The position numbers and the translations under genes were made by a program. A stretch of 55,224 nt of DNA, taken from positions 1 through 55,224 of the forward strand of contig NZTV01000020.1 in NCBI GenBank assembly GCA_002703245.1, written 5' to 3'. The stretch is from Microbacterium sp. Its GTDB lineage: Bacteria; Actinomycetota; Actinomycetes; Actinomycetales; Microbacteriaceae. Shown piece after piece: positions 23,994 through 32,693 of this stretch. How positions within the stretch are numbered: the first letter of the stretch is position 1; each line of letters begins with the position of its first letter. The notes beneath the pieces are model-generated. The model made no database searches and was not told the origin of the DNA. It saw nothing but the letters and a program-made list of their open reading frames with translations.

Positions 23994-25685
23994 TCAGCGT
24001 GCGATCCGGCCGTGGGCGATGCGGACGGTCCGGTCGACGAGCCCGTCGGGCACGCGCACGTGGGAGATGAGCACGACGGCCTGGTCGTCGCGCGTCGCCC
24101 GCAGCAGGTCGGTGAGCAGCGCATCGGAGGCGGTGGGGTCGACACCGGCGGTGGGTTCATCGAGCACGAGCACCGGGAAACCGCGCAACAGGGCGCGGGC
24201 CAGGGCCAGGCGCTGGGCCTGACCGCCGGAGACGAGGGCGCCGCGTTCCCCGACCCGCGCGTCGAGCCCGCCACGCTCGCGCAGCCATGGGCCGAGCCCG
24301 ACGCGCTCCAGCACGGCCTCCAGGTCGGCGTCGGTGGCGGTGTCGCGCGCGAAGACGAGGTTCTGGCGGATGTCCTCGTCGAACAGCATCGGATCTTGCT
24401 CGCACAACCCCACGGTCTGCCGCACGTCGTCCGGGGAGAACTCCGTGACGGACCGCCCGCCGATCGTGTAGGCACCTTCGACGTCCAGGAACCGGACGAG
24501 GACGTGCGCGAGCGTGGACTTGCCCGCGCCGCTGGAGCCGACGACCAGGAGCCGCTCGCCGGGAGCCACGTCGAGGTCGATCCCGCGGAGCGCGGGGGCC
24601 GTCGCGCCGGGCCAGCGCGCGCTGACCCCGCGCAGACGCAGACCCGCTCCGAGCGCGGGTGCATCTCCGGCCGCCGGTGTCTCGGGGGCCAGCTCGACCG
24701 GGACCTCCTCCGGCACGGCCGCCGCGATGCGCTCGGCGGAGCCGCGCACCTGCCGCCACGACGCCGCGGCCAGCGGCACGGACGCGAACACCTCGAACAC
24801 CGCCATGGGAACGAGGACGGCGACCGCGAAGCTCGGCGCGGTCAGCACGCCGTCCGCCACCGACGGCGCGGTGGCGATGACCGCGGCGAGGGTTGCGGCG
24901 CCGGCAAGCAGCGACACGATCGCCGCGGTGCCGGCCTGGGCCCCCGCACGGCGCACGACGGCGCGCCGGAGGGCGTGGTCGGCGTCGCGGACGCTTGCGC
25001 GGCTGCGGTGCTCGGCGCCGAACGCGACGAGCACGTCGAGGTTGGCGAGGTGGTCGAGGACGGCATCGGCGAGGCGACCGCGCAGCGGCGCGACGTCGCG
25101 TTCGGCGCGCGATCCCGCAATCCAGCCCCAGCCCCATGCGGCCAGCCCGGCGGAGAGGAGACAGGCGAGTAACGTCAGCGCCGCGGGCCAGGCCACGACG
25201 GCGACCAGCACCACCGCGCCCACCGCGACCGTCGCCGACGACAGCAGGGGCTGGACCACGCGCAACGGCAGGTTCTGGAGGTCGTCGACATCGTCGACGA
25301 GGTTCGACAGCACCGATCCGCGGCGCGCGCCCGACAGTCCGTCGGGCGCGAGCGGGACCAGACGGCGGAGCAGGTCGGTGCGCGTGGCGGCGAGTTGGCG
25401 CAGCGTCGCGTCGTGACCGGTCAGCCGCTCGAGGTAGCGGAAGCAGGCCCGCGCGATCGCGAAGAACCTGACCCCCACGACGGCGGCGGTCAGGTACAGC
25501 ACCGGCGGCTGTTCGCTCGCCCGCACGATGAGCCAGGCGCTCACCGCCAGCAGCGCGACGGCGGAAGCCTCCGAGGCGAAGCCGGAGGCGATCGCGGGCC
25601 AGAACCGGCGTGCCGGGGGCATCGCGCCACGCAACACCGCCCGTGTGGGTGTGTCGAGGCGCTTGGTCGGCGTCGGAGCGCTCAT
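23994..25685 (-). CDS. cydC: Thiol reductant ABC exporter subunit CydC
   Basis: This 563-residue half of the CydDC heterodimer exports cysteine/glutathione-type thiols and is needed to assemble cytochrome bd. An N-terminal six-helix ABC exporter domain (about 20-310) precedes the ATPase. Walker A is GSSGAGKST, the signature is LVSGGQAQRLALARALL, and Walker B is VLVLDEPTAGVD. The ATG at 25685 overlaps the cydD stop (ATGA). It lies at the end of the cyd cluster and converges on the DUF2867 gene. Confidence 0.93.
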   Translation of the reverse strand: MSAPTPTKRLDTPTRAVLRGAMPPARRFWPAIASGFASEASAVALLAVSAWLIVRASEQPPVLYLTAAVVGVRFFAIARACFRYLERLTGHDATLRQLAATRTDLLRRLVPLAPDGLSGARRGSVLSNLVDDVDDLQNLPLRVVQPLLSSATVAVGAVVLVAVVAWPAALTLLACLLSAGLAAWGWGWIAGSRAERDVAPLRGRLADAVLDHLANLDVLVAFGAEHRSRASVRDADHALRRAVVRRAGAQAGTAAIVSLLAGAATLAAVIATAPSVADGVLTAPSFAVAVLVPMAVFEVFASVPLAAASWRQVRGSAERIAAAVPEEVPVELAPETPAAGDAPALGAGLRLRGVSARWPGATAPALRGIDLDVAPGERLLVVGSSGAGKSTLAHVLVRFLDVEGAYTIGGRSVTEFSPDDVRQTVGLCEQDPMLFDEDIRQNLVFARDTATDADLEAVLERVGLGPWLRERGGLDARVGERGALVSGGQAQRLALARALLRGFPVLVLDEPTAGVDPTASDALLTDLLRATRDDQAVVLISHVRVPDGLVDRTVRIAHGRIAR

Positions 25686-27343
25686 GCGGGCACCTCCGCG
25701 GGGGAGAGGTCGATGACCTGATCGGCGATCTCGCGCGCAGTCTCGCGGTGCGACACGAGGAGGACGATCGCTCCCGCGTCGGCCTGTGCGCGCACCGATC
25801 GCCACAGTGCCGATTCGGTCTCGGCGTCGAGCGCGGCGCTGGGCTCGTCGAGTGCGAGCACCGGCAGGCGGTGGGCGTCTCGGCGGTACAGCGCGCGGGC
25901 GACGGCGACGCGCTGCGCCTGACCGCCGGAGAGCCCGGACCCCTGCACGCCCAAGACCGTGGCGGGGTCGATCTCGGGGGCGCAGGCGGCGGCGAGTGCC
26001 GCGCGCACGCGGGCGTGGTCGGGGGTCTCGTCGCCGAGCGCGACGTTCTCGGCGACGGTGCCCGCCGACAGTCCCGGGCGCTGTCCGGCCCACGCGATCC
26101 AGGACGCGGGGGTCAGTGAGCAGGCCTCGTGACCGGCCCACGTCACCGACCCGCGGTACTCGGCGGAGCCCAGCAGGGCGGCCAGCAGGCTGGACTTGCC
26201 CGCGCCGCTGGGTCCGACGACCAGGGTGAGCGTCCCCGGAGAAGCCGTGAAGGACACCGCCGGGAGATCTCGATCGCCGCGTCGGACCCGCACGTCGCGC
26301 AGCGCGAGGGCGCCGGTCGTGCGAGGCGCCGTCTGTCGATGTTCGTCCGTGCCGCGGTCGCGGGCCGCATCGAGCACCTCGAAGACATCGGAGGTGGCGG
26401 CCACCCCCTCCGCGGCGGCGTGGAACTGCACGCCCACCTGTCGCAACGGCAGATACGCCTCGGGGGCCAGCAACAGCACGAACAGGCCGACGGCCAGCAG
26501 CATCGACCCGTCGATGAGGCGGAAACCGATCGAGACGGCGATGATCGCCACCGAGATGCTCGCCAGGAACTCCAACGCGAAACCCGAAAGGAACGACACC
26601 CGGAGCACCTTCATCGTCTCGAGACGGTAGGTGTCGGTCACACGGCCGACCGCGTCGACCGCGCGGTGCTGACGGCCGAACACCTTGAGGGTCCCCAGGC
26701 CCTGGACGGTGTCGGCGAAGCGCGAGGCGAGATGCTGCAGCGTCTTCCACTGTCGGGCCTGCAGCGCTTGCGTGGCCAGTCCGATCAGCACCATGAAGAA
26801 GGGGATGAGCGGGAGGGTCACGACGACCGTGAGCCCTGAGATCCAGTCCTGCCACCACATCACCGCCACCAGCAACGGGGTCGCGATGACGGTCATGACC
26901 AGCTGGGGGAGGTAGCGGCCGAAGTACGCCTCGAGCGAGGCGAGACCGCGACCGGCGGTCACGGCCAGAGCGGCGCTCGAGCGGCCGGCGAGCCATCCCG
27001 GCCCGAGTCGGTCAACCGCGTCGAGCAGGCGGTCCCGGAGCTGCGACTCCACCCGCGCGGCGGCACGTGAGGACACCGCTTCACGCGCCCACAGCAGGCC
27101 CGCCCGGAGCGCGACCACACCCGCGAGGGCGGCGAGTGTCGGGACGAGCTCGGAAGGCGCCGCCCCGTCGACGACGCCGGTGACCGCCTGCGTCACCAGC
27201 CACGCGAAGGCGATGACCACGAGGGTCTGGGCGAGGGAGATCACCGCGATCGCCCCGAAGAAGCCCCGTGACGCCCGCGCGTAGCGCAACAGGCGCGGAT
27301 CCACCGGGGGGGTGCGCCGCTCGGCTCGTCCTGTCTCGCTCAC
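25682..27343 (-). CDS. cydD: Thiol reductant ABC exporter subunit CydD
   Basis: This 553-residue partner of CydC has a membrane domain in the first 320 residues (GWLAGRSSAALAVTAGRGL, YFGRYLPQLV are CydD-typical). The ATPase has Walker A GPSGAGKSS, signature LSGGQAQRVAVARALY and Walker B VLALDEPSAALD. The start is a GTG at 27343. TAGGGT on the minus strand 9 nt upstream gives it a promoter separate from cydAB. A hairpin between cydB and cydD suggests the two halves are only partly co-transcribed. Confidence 0.93.
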   Translation of the reverse strand: MSETGRAERRTPPVDPRLLRYARASRGFFGAIAVISLAQTLVVIAFAWLVTQAVTGVVDGAAPSELVPTLAALAGVVALRAGLLWAREAVSSRAAARVESQLRDRLLDAVDRLGPGWLAGRSSAALAVTAGRGLASLEAYFGRYLPQLVMTVIATPLLVAVMWWQDWISGLTVVVTLPLIPFFMVLIGLATQALQARQWKTLQHLASRFADTVQGLGTLKVFGRQHRAVDAVGRVTDTYRLETMKVLRVSFLSGFALEFLASISVAIIAVSIGFRLIDGSMLLAVGLFVLLLAPEAYLPLRQVGVQFHAAAEGVAATSDVFEVLDAARDRGTDEHRQTAPRTTGALALRDVRVRRGDRDLPAVSFTASPGTLTLVVGPSGAGKSSLLAALLGSAEYRGSVTWAGHEACSLTPASWIAWAGQRPGLSAGTVAENVALGDETPDHARVRAALAAACAPEIDPATVLGVQGSGLSGGQAQRVAVARALYRRDAHRLPVLALDEPSAALDAETESALWRSVRAQADAGAIVLLVSHRETAREIADQVIDLSPAEVPA

Positions 27344-27352
27344 GTCGCTTCG

Positions 27353-27358
27353 ACCCTA
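27353..27358 (-). promoter_or_regulatory. -10 element upstream of cydD
   Basis: On the minus strand TAGGGT is followed by 9 nt and the GTG of cydD, giving a leaderless or nearly leaderless transcript for cydDC independent of cydAB. Confidence 0.45.
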
Positions 27359-27372
27359 CTCGCTCGGATGGC

Positions 27373-27404
27373 GCGGGCCGCCCTCCCGGGGGAGGACGGC
27401 CCGC
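27373..27404 (-). terminator. Hairpin after cydB
   Basis: Arms 27373-27386 and 27391-27404 form a 14-bp GC-rich stem with one mismatch and a CGGG loop, 13 bp after the cydB stop. There is no T tract. It could end or process the cydAB message. Confidence 0.6.
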
Positions 27405-27416
27405 AGCGGACGGTGC

Positions 27417-28448
27417 TCAGTGGGAGCCGACCGACGCGCGCTCGATCACGTCGCGGGTGACGCGCTTGCGGAAGACCCAGTAGGTCCACGCCTGGTAGGC
27501 CAGCACGAGCGGCAGGAAGATCAGTGCCGCCCACGTCATGATCGTGAGGGTGTAGTCGGTGCTCGACGCGTTCTCGATCGTGAGGCTGAAGGACGGGTCG
27601 GTCGTCGAGGGCATCACGTAGGGGAACAGGGCGAACCAGAGCGTGAGCACGGCCGCGACGATGGTGACCGCCCCGGCCCCGAACGCCCAGCCCTCGCGAT
27701 CGCGGGCGTTGAACACCAGCGACATGATCAGGGCGACCGCCGCGATGCCGGCGCCGACGACCACCAAGGCGATCAGCGGTGCCTCCCGACCGGCGGCGAT
27801 GAAGATCGTCCACACCAGGAAGACCGCGGCCACCGCGACCGTCAGGATGCCCGAGCGCTTGGCGAGCGCCCGCGCATCGCGGTGGACCTGCCCATCGGTC
27901 TTCAGCGCCACGAAGTACAGCCCGTGCGTGAAGAACAGCAGCAGCGTGGTCGCGCCGCCGAGGAGGCCGTAGGGGTTCAGAAGTGTCAGCAGCGTGCCGG
28001 TGAATTCGAAGTCCGCGTCGATCGGCACACCTTGCACGATGTTCGCCACCGCGACACCCCACAGCAGCGCCGGCACGGCCGAGCCGATCACGATCATCCA
28101 ATCGAAGCGCCGCTTCCACTCCTCGCCCTCGCGCTGGTGTCGGTACTCGAACGAGACCCCTCGGGCGATGAGGGCCAGCAGGATGAGCAGCAGTGGCAGA
28201 TAGAAGCCGCTGAACAGCGTGGCGTACCACTCCGGAAACGCGGCGAACAGGCACGCGCCGGCGACGATCACCCACGTCTCGTTGAGGTCCCAGACCGGGC
28301 CGATGGTGTTGATGATCTGACGGCGGGAGACGTCGTTCTTGCCCAGGAACGGCAGCGACATGCCGACGCCGAAGTCGAACCCGTCGAGGACGAAATAGCC
28401 CACGAACAGGAAGCCGACGATCCAGAACCACAGGTATGCGAGATCCAT
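27417..28448 (-). CDS. cydB: Cytochrome bd ubiquinol/menaquinol oxidase subunit II
   Basis: This 343-residue subunit of the bd-type quinol oxidase begins MDLAYLWFWIVGFLFVGYFVLDGFDFG, the family signature with the conserved Trp and Asp residues. It has about nine transmembrane helices and IGPVWDLNETWVIVAGACLFAAFP, the other diagnostic segment. The ATG is preceded by AGGAG at about 7 nt, and only 18 bp separate it from the cydA stop, so the two are co-transcribed. Confidence 0.96.
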   Translation of the reverse strand: MDLAYLWFWIVGFLFVGYFVLDGFDFGVGMSLPFLGKNDVSRRQIINTIGPVWDLNETWVIVAGACLFAAFPEWYATLFSGFYLPLLLILLALIARGVSFEYRHQREGEEWKRRFDWMIVIGSAVPALLWGVAVANIVQGVPIDADFEFTGTLLTLLNPYGLLGGATTLLLFFTHGLYFVALKTDGQVHRDARALAKRSGILTVAVAAVFLVWTIFIAAGREAPLIALVVVGAGIAAVALIMSLVFNARDREGWAFGAGAVTIVAAVLTLWFALFPYVMPSTTDPSFSLTIENASSTDYTLTIMTWAALIFLPLVLAYQAWTYWVFRKRVTRDVIERASVGSH

Positions 28449-28466
28449 GATGTGCTCCTGACGTGC

Positions 28467-29894
28467 TCAGTAGACGGTCGTGGGCGTGTCTTCGACGGAC
28501 ACGTCGTTCGGGTCGGGGTCGTCCGGCCCGGGCAACGGGTCGGGGCCGGTCTGTGCGGCCTTCTTGATGAGACCGAACTCCACCACCGCGAGAGCGGCGT
28601 AGATGAGGGTGAACGCGACGAGCGAGATGAGCACCGTCCATCCGGGCACATTGGGCGAGACGCCGTCTTCGGTGAGCATCAGGCTGAACACGATCCAGGG
28701 TTGACGGCCCATTTCGGTGAAGACCCAGCCGACGAGGCTGCCCAGCAGCGGCAGGGGGGCCGACCAGATCGCCACACGCCACGCCCACTGGGGGACCTCC
28801 CGCTTGGCGTTCTTGCGGGTGAGCCACAGACCGACGACGGCGATGAGGAATGCGACACCACCCAGGCCCATCATCCAGCGGAACGACCAGTAGGTGACCC
28901 ACACGATGGGCATGTAGTCGACGCCGGCGCCGTAGAGGGTCTCGTACTCCGATTGCAGGGCGTTGAAGCCTTCGACACAGCCGTTGATGTCGTGCGTGGA
29001 CAAGAAGGCGAGGAGGTAGGGGACGCGCAACGACCAGACTTCCTGCGACGCGTCCGGCGTGCCGATCGAGAAGATCGAGAAGGAGGCGTCTGCGCCGCAC
29101 TCGGTCTCCCACAGCGCTTCGGCGGCCGCCATCTTCATCGGCTGGGTGTCCACCATCACCAGGCTCAGCTGATCACCGCTGATGCCCACGCCGATGAAGG
29201 AGATGATCATGAACCACAGACCGAACTTCAACGACGAGCGCATGGTCTCGATGTGCTGGCCCCGACGCAGGTGCCACGCGGAGACGGCGATGACGATCGC
29301 CGCGGCGAACATCCACGCGCTCGTGATCGTGTGCGGGAACGCCGCGAGGACCACCGGGTTGGTGAGGACGGCGACGATGTCGGTCAGCTCGGCGCGACCG
29401 CCGTCCGAGGCCATCTGGTAGCCGACGGGGTTCTGCATGAACGCGTTGGCGGCGAGGATGAAGTAGGCCGACAGGGTGGAGCCGAACACCACCGCCCAGA
29501 TACTCGCGAGATGGAGTTTCTTCGGCAATCGGTTCCACCCGAAGATCCAGACCCCGATGAAGGTCGCCTCGAAGAAGAACGCCATGAGGCCTTCGAAGGC
29601 CAGCGGGGCGCCGAAGACGTCCCCGACGAAGCGCGAGTAGGCCGACCAGTTCATCCCGAACTGGAACTCCTGCACGATGCCGGTGACCACACCCATCGCG
29701 AAGTTGATGAGGAAGATCTTCCCGAACAGTCGCGTCAGGTGCAGCCACTTGACGTTCCCCGTACGGTGCCACACCGTCTGGAAGATCGCCGTGACCAGCG
29801 CCATTCCGAGGGTGAGGGGGACGAACAGGTAATGGTAGAGCGTGGTGAGTCCGAACTGCCATCGTGCGAGCAGGAGCGGGTCGAGCAGATCCAC
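28467..29894 (-). CDS. cydA: Cytochrome bd ubiquinol/menaquinol oxidase subunit I
   Basis: This 475-residue catalytic subunit reduces oxygen to water with menaquinol without proton pumping, supporting respiration at low oxygen. His21 in QFGLTTLYHYLFVP is the haem ligand. The quinol-loop motif GRQPWIVFSLMLT is intact, and the Q loop is of the short type usual in actinobacteria. The GTG at 29894 is chosen because GGAGGG lies 6 nt upstream and translation then begins with the typical DLLDPLLLARWQFG. It diverges from a MarR gene, with a palindromic operator inside its promoter. Confidence 0.95.
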   Translation of the reverse strand: MDLLDPLLLARWQFGLTTLYHYLFVPLTLGMALVTAIFQTVWHRTGNVKWLHLTRLFGKIFLINFAMGVVTGIVQEFQFGMNWSAYSRFVGDVFGAPLAFEGLMAFFFEATFIGVWIFGWNRLPKKLHLASIWAVVFGSTLSAYFILAANAFMQNPVGYQMASDGGRAELTDIVAVLTNPVVLAAFPHTITSAWMFAAAIVIAVSAWHLRRGQHIETMRSSLKFGLWFMIISFIGVGISGDQLSLVMVDTQPMKMAAAEALWETECGADASFSIFSIGTPDASQEVWSLRVPYLLAFLSTHDINGCVEGFNALQSEYETLYGAGVDYMPIVWVTYWSFRWMMGLGGVAFLIAVVGLWLTRKNAKREVPQWAWRVAIWSAPLPLLGSLVGWVFTEMGRQPWIVFSLMLTEDGVSPNVPGWTVLISLVAFTLIYAALAVVEFGLIKKAAQTGPDPLPGPDDPDPNDVSVEDTPTTVY

Positions 29895-29933
29895 AGGGCA
29901 CCCTCCGGGTCTTGGCGCGGTGTTGGTGCCGCC

Positions 29934-29963
29934 AGCATACCCGTGTGTGGTCTGACCACACAA
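29934..29963 (-). promoter_or_regulatory. Predicted cydAB promoter
   Basis: On the minus strand TTGTGT (29963-29958) and TATGCT (29939-29934) are spaced by 18 bp, giving a start near 29927 and a leader of about 33 nt with a GGAGGG site. The spacer and part of the -35 are occupied by the palindrome at 29944-29962. Confidence 0.6.
29944..29962. promoter_or_regulatory. Perfect 19-bp palindromic operator between cydA and marR
   Basis: TGTGTGGTCTGACCACACA is an exact inverted repeat (9 bp, central T, 9 bp). It overlaps the -35 and fills the spacer of the predicted cydA promoter, and lies 52 bp upstream of the MarR start. The size and symmetry fit a MarR dimer site. It does not match the Rex consensus TTGTGAANNNNTTCACAA. 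Confidence 0.7.
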
Positions 29964-30002
29964 CGACGCGGCGCGAGATGTCTCGGCGTCGAAGGAGTTG
30001 GG

Positions 30003-30008
30003 TAGGTT
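30003..30008 (+). promoter_or_regulatory. -10 element, probable leaderless promoter of the MarR gene
   Basis: TAGGTT lies 6 nt before the ATG at 30015. No Shine-Dalgarno sequence sits in those 6 nt. Confidence 0.5.
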
Positions 30009-30014
30009 CGGAAC

Positions 30015-30518
30015 ATGGCGAACACCGGTCCGGATGACGAGGTCGACCTCCTGATCGACGCATGGTCGACACGGCTGCCCGATGTCGACCTCACCCCGCT
30101 GGACGTGTTCTCGAGGCTCCGTCGGGTGGCGCTGCGGCTGGGTCGTCTCCGATCGGCGGCGTTCCGTGCCGGCGGGCTGGCCGCGTGGGAGTTCGACGTC
30201 CTCGCCGCCCTCCGGCGTGCGGATCCGCCGCACCGTCTGTCCGTCGCGCAGCTGATCGACGCCACGATGATCTCCAGCGCCGCGATGTCGCACCGGATCG
30301 ACGGCTTGGTCTCCCGCGAGTTCGTCGCCCGAAAAGCCAACCCGCTCGACGGGCGCGGGGTGCTCGTGCAGCTCACCGACGAGGGCGCCCGGCACGTCGA
30401 TGCCGCCATGACGGCCCTCGCGCGTCGCGAGGCGGAGGTGCTCGAGGGGATCGACCCGACCGACCGCGCGACGTTGGCGCGACTGCTGCGCGCCCTGCTC
30501 GACGCGCCCGTCGATTGA
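30015..30518 (+). CDS. MarR-family transcriptional regulator
   Basis: This 167-residue winged-helix regulator has the MarR core at about residues 50-150: AWEFDVLAALRRADPPHRLSVAQL, then a recognition helix in TMISSAAMSHRIDGLVSREFV. The wing is in RKANPLDGRGVLVQLTDEGARHVD. An N-terminal extension (1-35) precedes the dimerisation helices. It is divergent from cydAB and the intergenic region carries a perfect palindrome, so repression of cydAB and itself is the simplest reading. The signal is unknown; no redox-active cysteine is seen. Confidence 0.92.
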   Translation: MANTGPDDEVDLLIDAWSTRLPDVDLTPLDVFSRLRRVALRLGRLRSAAFRAGGLAAWEFDVLAALRRADPPHRLSVAQLIDATMISSAAMSHRIDGLVSREFVARKANPLDGRGVLVQLTDEGARHVDAAMTALARREAEVLEGIDPTDRATLARLLRALLDAPVD

Positions 30519-30545
30519 GGCCTCCCCGTGGGGCGCGTCGCGCCG

Positions 30546-30551
30546 TACGAT
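30546..30551 (+). promoter_or_regulatory. -10 element of the BFN-domain gene
   Basis: TACGAT lies 28 nt before the ATG at 30580, which leaves room for the GGGAGG ribosome binding site at 30569-30574. This is a conventional leadered promoter, unlike many neighbours. Confidence 0.45.
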
Positions 30552-30579
30552 GGCGACACACGCATCCCGGGAGGCCGCC

Positions 30580-31083
30580 ATGGTGCAGGTGAGGGTCGCG
30601 GGGGTCGCGCTGGACGCCTCGCGGCAACACGTCATCCTGCTCAAGCCCGTGGATGAGATCCCGGGCGCGGGCAGAGTGTTGCCGATCTGGATCGGGGAGC
30701 AGGAGGCCACGTCGATCCTCATCGCCGTCGAAGCGGCGCCCACGCCGCGTCCGTTGGCGCACGACCTCATGAAAACGCTCCTGGAGACCGCCGGCGCAGC
30801 CGTCGACCGCGTCGAGGTCACGCGCATCGAAGAAGGCACGTACTACGCCGAAGTGACCGTGGCCACGCCGCAGGGGTCACGGTCCGTGGATTGTCGGCCC
30901 TCCGACGCCGTCGCGCTCGCCTCGCGCACGGGGGCGCCGATCTGGGTCGCCGACGCCGTGATGGACGAAGCCGGGGTGACCGACATGCTCGCCGATGCCG
31001 AGGAGACCGAGGCCGCCGAGCAGAAGGTCGACGAGTTCAAGAGGTTCCTCGACGACGTCGACCCCGATGACTTCCGCAGCTGA
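30580..31083 (+). CDS. Bifunctional nuclease family (BFN/DUF151) protein
   Basis: This 167-residue protein consists of one BFN domain (about 1-135) with LPIWIGEQEATSILIA and SVDCRPSDAVALASRTGAPIWVADAVMDEAG, the family hallmarks. An acidic C-terminal tail follows. The family has nuclease activity in a plant member, while bacterial function is uncertain. The ATG at 30580 is chosen because GGGAGG precedes it and the conserved domain begins at once (MVQVRVAGVALDA). Its last codons overlap the NUDIX gene by 17 nt in another frame. Confidence 0.88.
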   Translation: MVQVRVAGVALDASRQHVILLKPVDEIPGAGRVLPIWIGEQEATSILIAVEAAPTPRPLAHDLMKTLLETAGAAVDRVEVTRIEEGTYYAEVTVATPQGSRSVDCRPSDAVALASRTGAPIWVADAVMDEAGVTDMLADAEETEAAEQKVDEFKRFLDDVDPDDFRS

Positions 31084-31474
31084 CGGGGCCGTGCTCGACG
31101 TCGTCGCGGCCGTGATCGATCGCGGGGGTCGGATCCTCGCGTGCCGCCGGCGCGAGGACCGGTCCGCCGGCGGGCGATGGGAGTTCCCCGGCGGCAAGAT
31201 CGAGCCGGGGGAGACCCCGGCGGCGGCGCTGGAACGTGAAATCGCGGAGGAACTCGGCGTGCCCATCCGCGTGCGCGATGAGCTGACGGTCGATGTCACC
31301 ATCGTGGCCGGCCGCGGCATCCGGTTGAGATGCCTGCGCGCCGAGCTGGTCGGTGCGGTGCCTTCGCGCAGCACCGACCACGACGAGCTCCGCTGGGTCG
31401 CCCCCGCAGACCTCCCCGGGCTGCGATGGGCCGAGCCCGATCTGCCGGCGGTGGCCCTGCTCTCCACCCGGTGA
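31067..31474 (+). CDS. NUDIX hydrolase, MutT type
   Basis: This 135-residue putative 8-oxo-dGTP diphosphatase has a complete Nudix box, GGKIEPGETPAAALEREIAEELGV (GX5EX7REUXEEXGU). An N-terminal VVAAVIDRGGRILACRRRED and C-terminal DELRWVAPADLPGLRWAEPD are typical of MutT proteins. The ATG at 31067 lies inside the end of the upstream gene (17-nt overlap), so translation is probably coupled. Oxidised nucleotide clean-up is inferred from the family. Confidence 0.9.
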   Translation: MTSAADGAVLDVVAAVIDRGGRILACRRREDRSAGGRWEFPGGKIEPGETPAAALEREIAEELGVPIRVRDELTVDVTIVAGRGIRLRCLRAELVGAVPSRSTDHDELRWVAPADLPGLRWAEPDLPAVALLSTR

Positions 31475-31501
31475 CCCGCCGCGGACGGGTGGGATGTCGG
31501 G

Positions 31502-32542
31502 CTACGTCGAGGCGGTCTGGCGGGTGCTCTTCCAGCCGAGGGACGGCGCGACGTGCGTGGCGAAGTTCTCCACCAGGCGCAGGTTGAACTCCACCCCGAG
31601 CTGGCTGGGGATGGTGAGCATGAGGGTGTCGGCGGACTGCACGGCGGCGTCCCCCAGGAGCTGCTGGACCAGAGCGTCCGGCTCGCCGGCGTACGTCTTG
31701 CCGAACGTCGAGCGCATCCCGTCGATGACACCGATCTGGTCATCGCCCTGCGCACCGCCGAAGTACAGGCGGTCTTCGGCGGAGAGGATCGGGAACACCG
31801 AGCGGCTGACCGACACCCGCGGCGTGCCGGCATGCCCGGCCTCCCGCCAGGCGGCGCGGAACGCATCGATCTGCTGTGCCTGGAGCAGATCGAACGGCGT
31901 GCCGTCGGCTTCGGTGAGGAGGGTGGAGGACATCAGGTTCACCCCCGTCCGTCCCGCCCATTCGGCGGAGTCACGGTTGCCGGCCCCCCACCACACGCGC
32001 GAGCGCAATCCGTCGGACAGCGGCTCGATGTGCGCACGCCCGGTCACGCCGCCGAACGGTGAGCCCGGGTCGCCGTCGGCGAGGCCCTCGCCCTCGATCG
32101 CGCCGAGGAAGGTGGCGAAGTGCGCACGCGCGATGTCGGCGCCGCGCGGATCCGCGGAATCGGTGTAGCCGAACGCCTCGTATCCGCGCACGACGGTTTC
32201 CGGTGATCCGCGGCTCACGCCCAGGGCGAGGCGTCCGTCGCTGATGAGGTCGACGGACGCGGCCTCCTCGGCCAGGTACAGCGGGTTCTCGTACCGCATG
32301 TCGATCACCCCCGTACCGATCTCGATGCGCTCGGTGCGCGCGGCGATCGCCGCGAGCAATGGCATGGGGGAGGACTGCTGTCGGGCGAAGTGGTGCACAC
32401 GGAAGTAGATGCCGTTCGCACCGAGTTCGTCCATACCCTGGGCGAGGTCGATCGCCTGATGCATCGAGTCCCGTGCGGTGAGTTGCCGGCCGCCACCGAG
32501 GGGTCCGTAGTGTCCGAACGAGAGCGTTCCGAAGCGTTCCAT
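31502..32542 (-). CDS. LLM-class flavin-dependent oxidoreductase
   Basis: This 346-residue luciferase-like (alpha/beta)8 monooxygenase or F420-type oxidoreductase has the family segments RTERIEIGTGVIDMRYENPLYLAEEAASVDLISDGRL and GVSRGSPETVVRGYEAFGY. WWGAGNRDSAEWAGRTGVNLMSST follows. The substrate is unknown. I chose the ATG at 32542 because the conserved strand MERFGTLSFGHYGP begins there; no good Shine-Dalgarno sequence is visible, so a start further upstream remains possible. It converges on the NUDIX gene and diverges from the next SDR gene. Confidence 0.88.
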   Translation of the reverse strand: MERFGTLSFGHYGPLGGGRQLTARDSMHQAIDLAQGMDELGANGIYFRVHHFARQQSSPMPLLAAIAARTERIEIGTGVIDMRYENPLYLAEEAASVDLISDGRLALGVSRGSPETVVRGYEAFGYTDSADPRGADIARAHFATFLGAIEGEGLADGDPGSPFGGVTGRAHIEPLSDGLRSRVWWGAGNRDSAEWAGRTGVNLMSSTLLTEADGTPFDLLQAQQIDAFRAAWREAGHAGTPRVSVSRSVFPILSAEDRLYFGGAQGDDQIGVIDGMRSTFGKTYAGEPDALVQQLLGDAAVQSADTLMLTIPSQLGVEFNLRLVENFATHVAPSLGWKSTRQTAST

Positions 32543-32660
32543 GTCCGATGCAACCGCGGGAGACCGCAATCCATTCCCTTGGATGGATCCGGCGTCGTCC
32601 ACGGCGCTAGCACAGGTGCGGCGTGATGTCTCCCGCCCCGGGCGCGTCATCACGTGTCGG

Positions 32661-32666
32661 TAGGCT
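32661..32666 (+). promoter_or_regulatory. -10 element of the SDR gene at 32694
   Basis: TAGGCT is followed by a leader of about 20 nt holding a GGAAGGAAG ribosome binding site before the ATG at 32694. Confidence 0.45.
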
Positions 32667-32693
32667 CGCGACACCGACGGAAGGAAGCCCACC

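Noticed and set aside
29944..29962. Rex (redox) operator in the cydA promoter
   Set aside because: The palindrome lacks the TTGTGAA/TTCACAA half-sites and has a 1-bp centre; a MarR-type site next to its own gene is a better fit.
31473..31490. Bidirectional terminator between the NUDIX and LLM genes
   Set aside because: The stem is 5 bp only (ACCCG/CGGGT) without a T tract.
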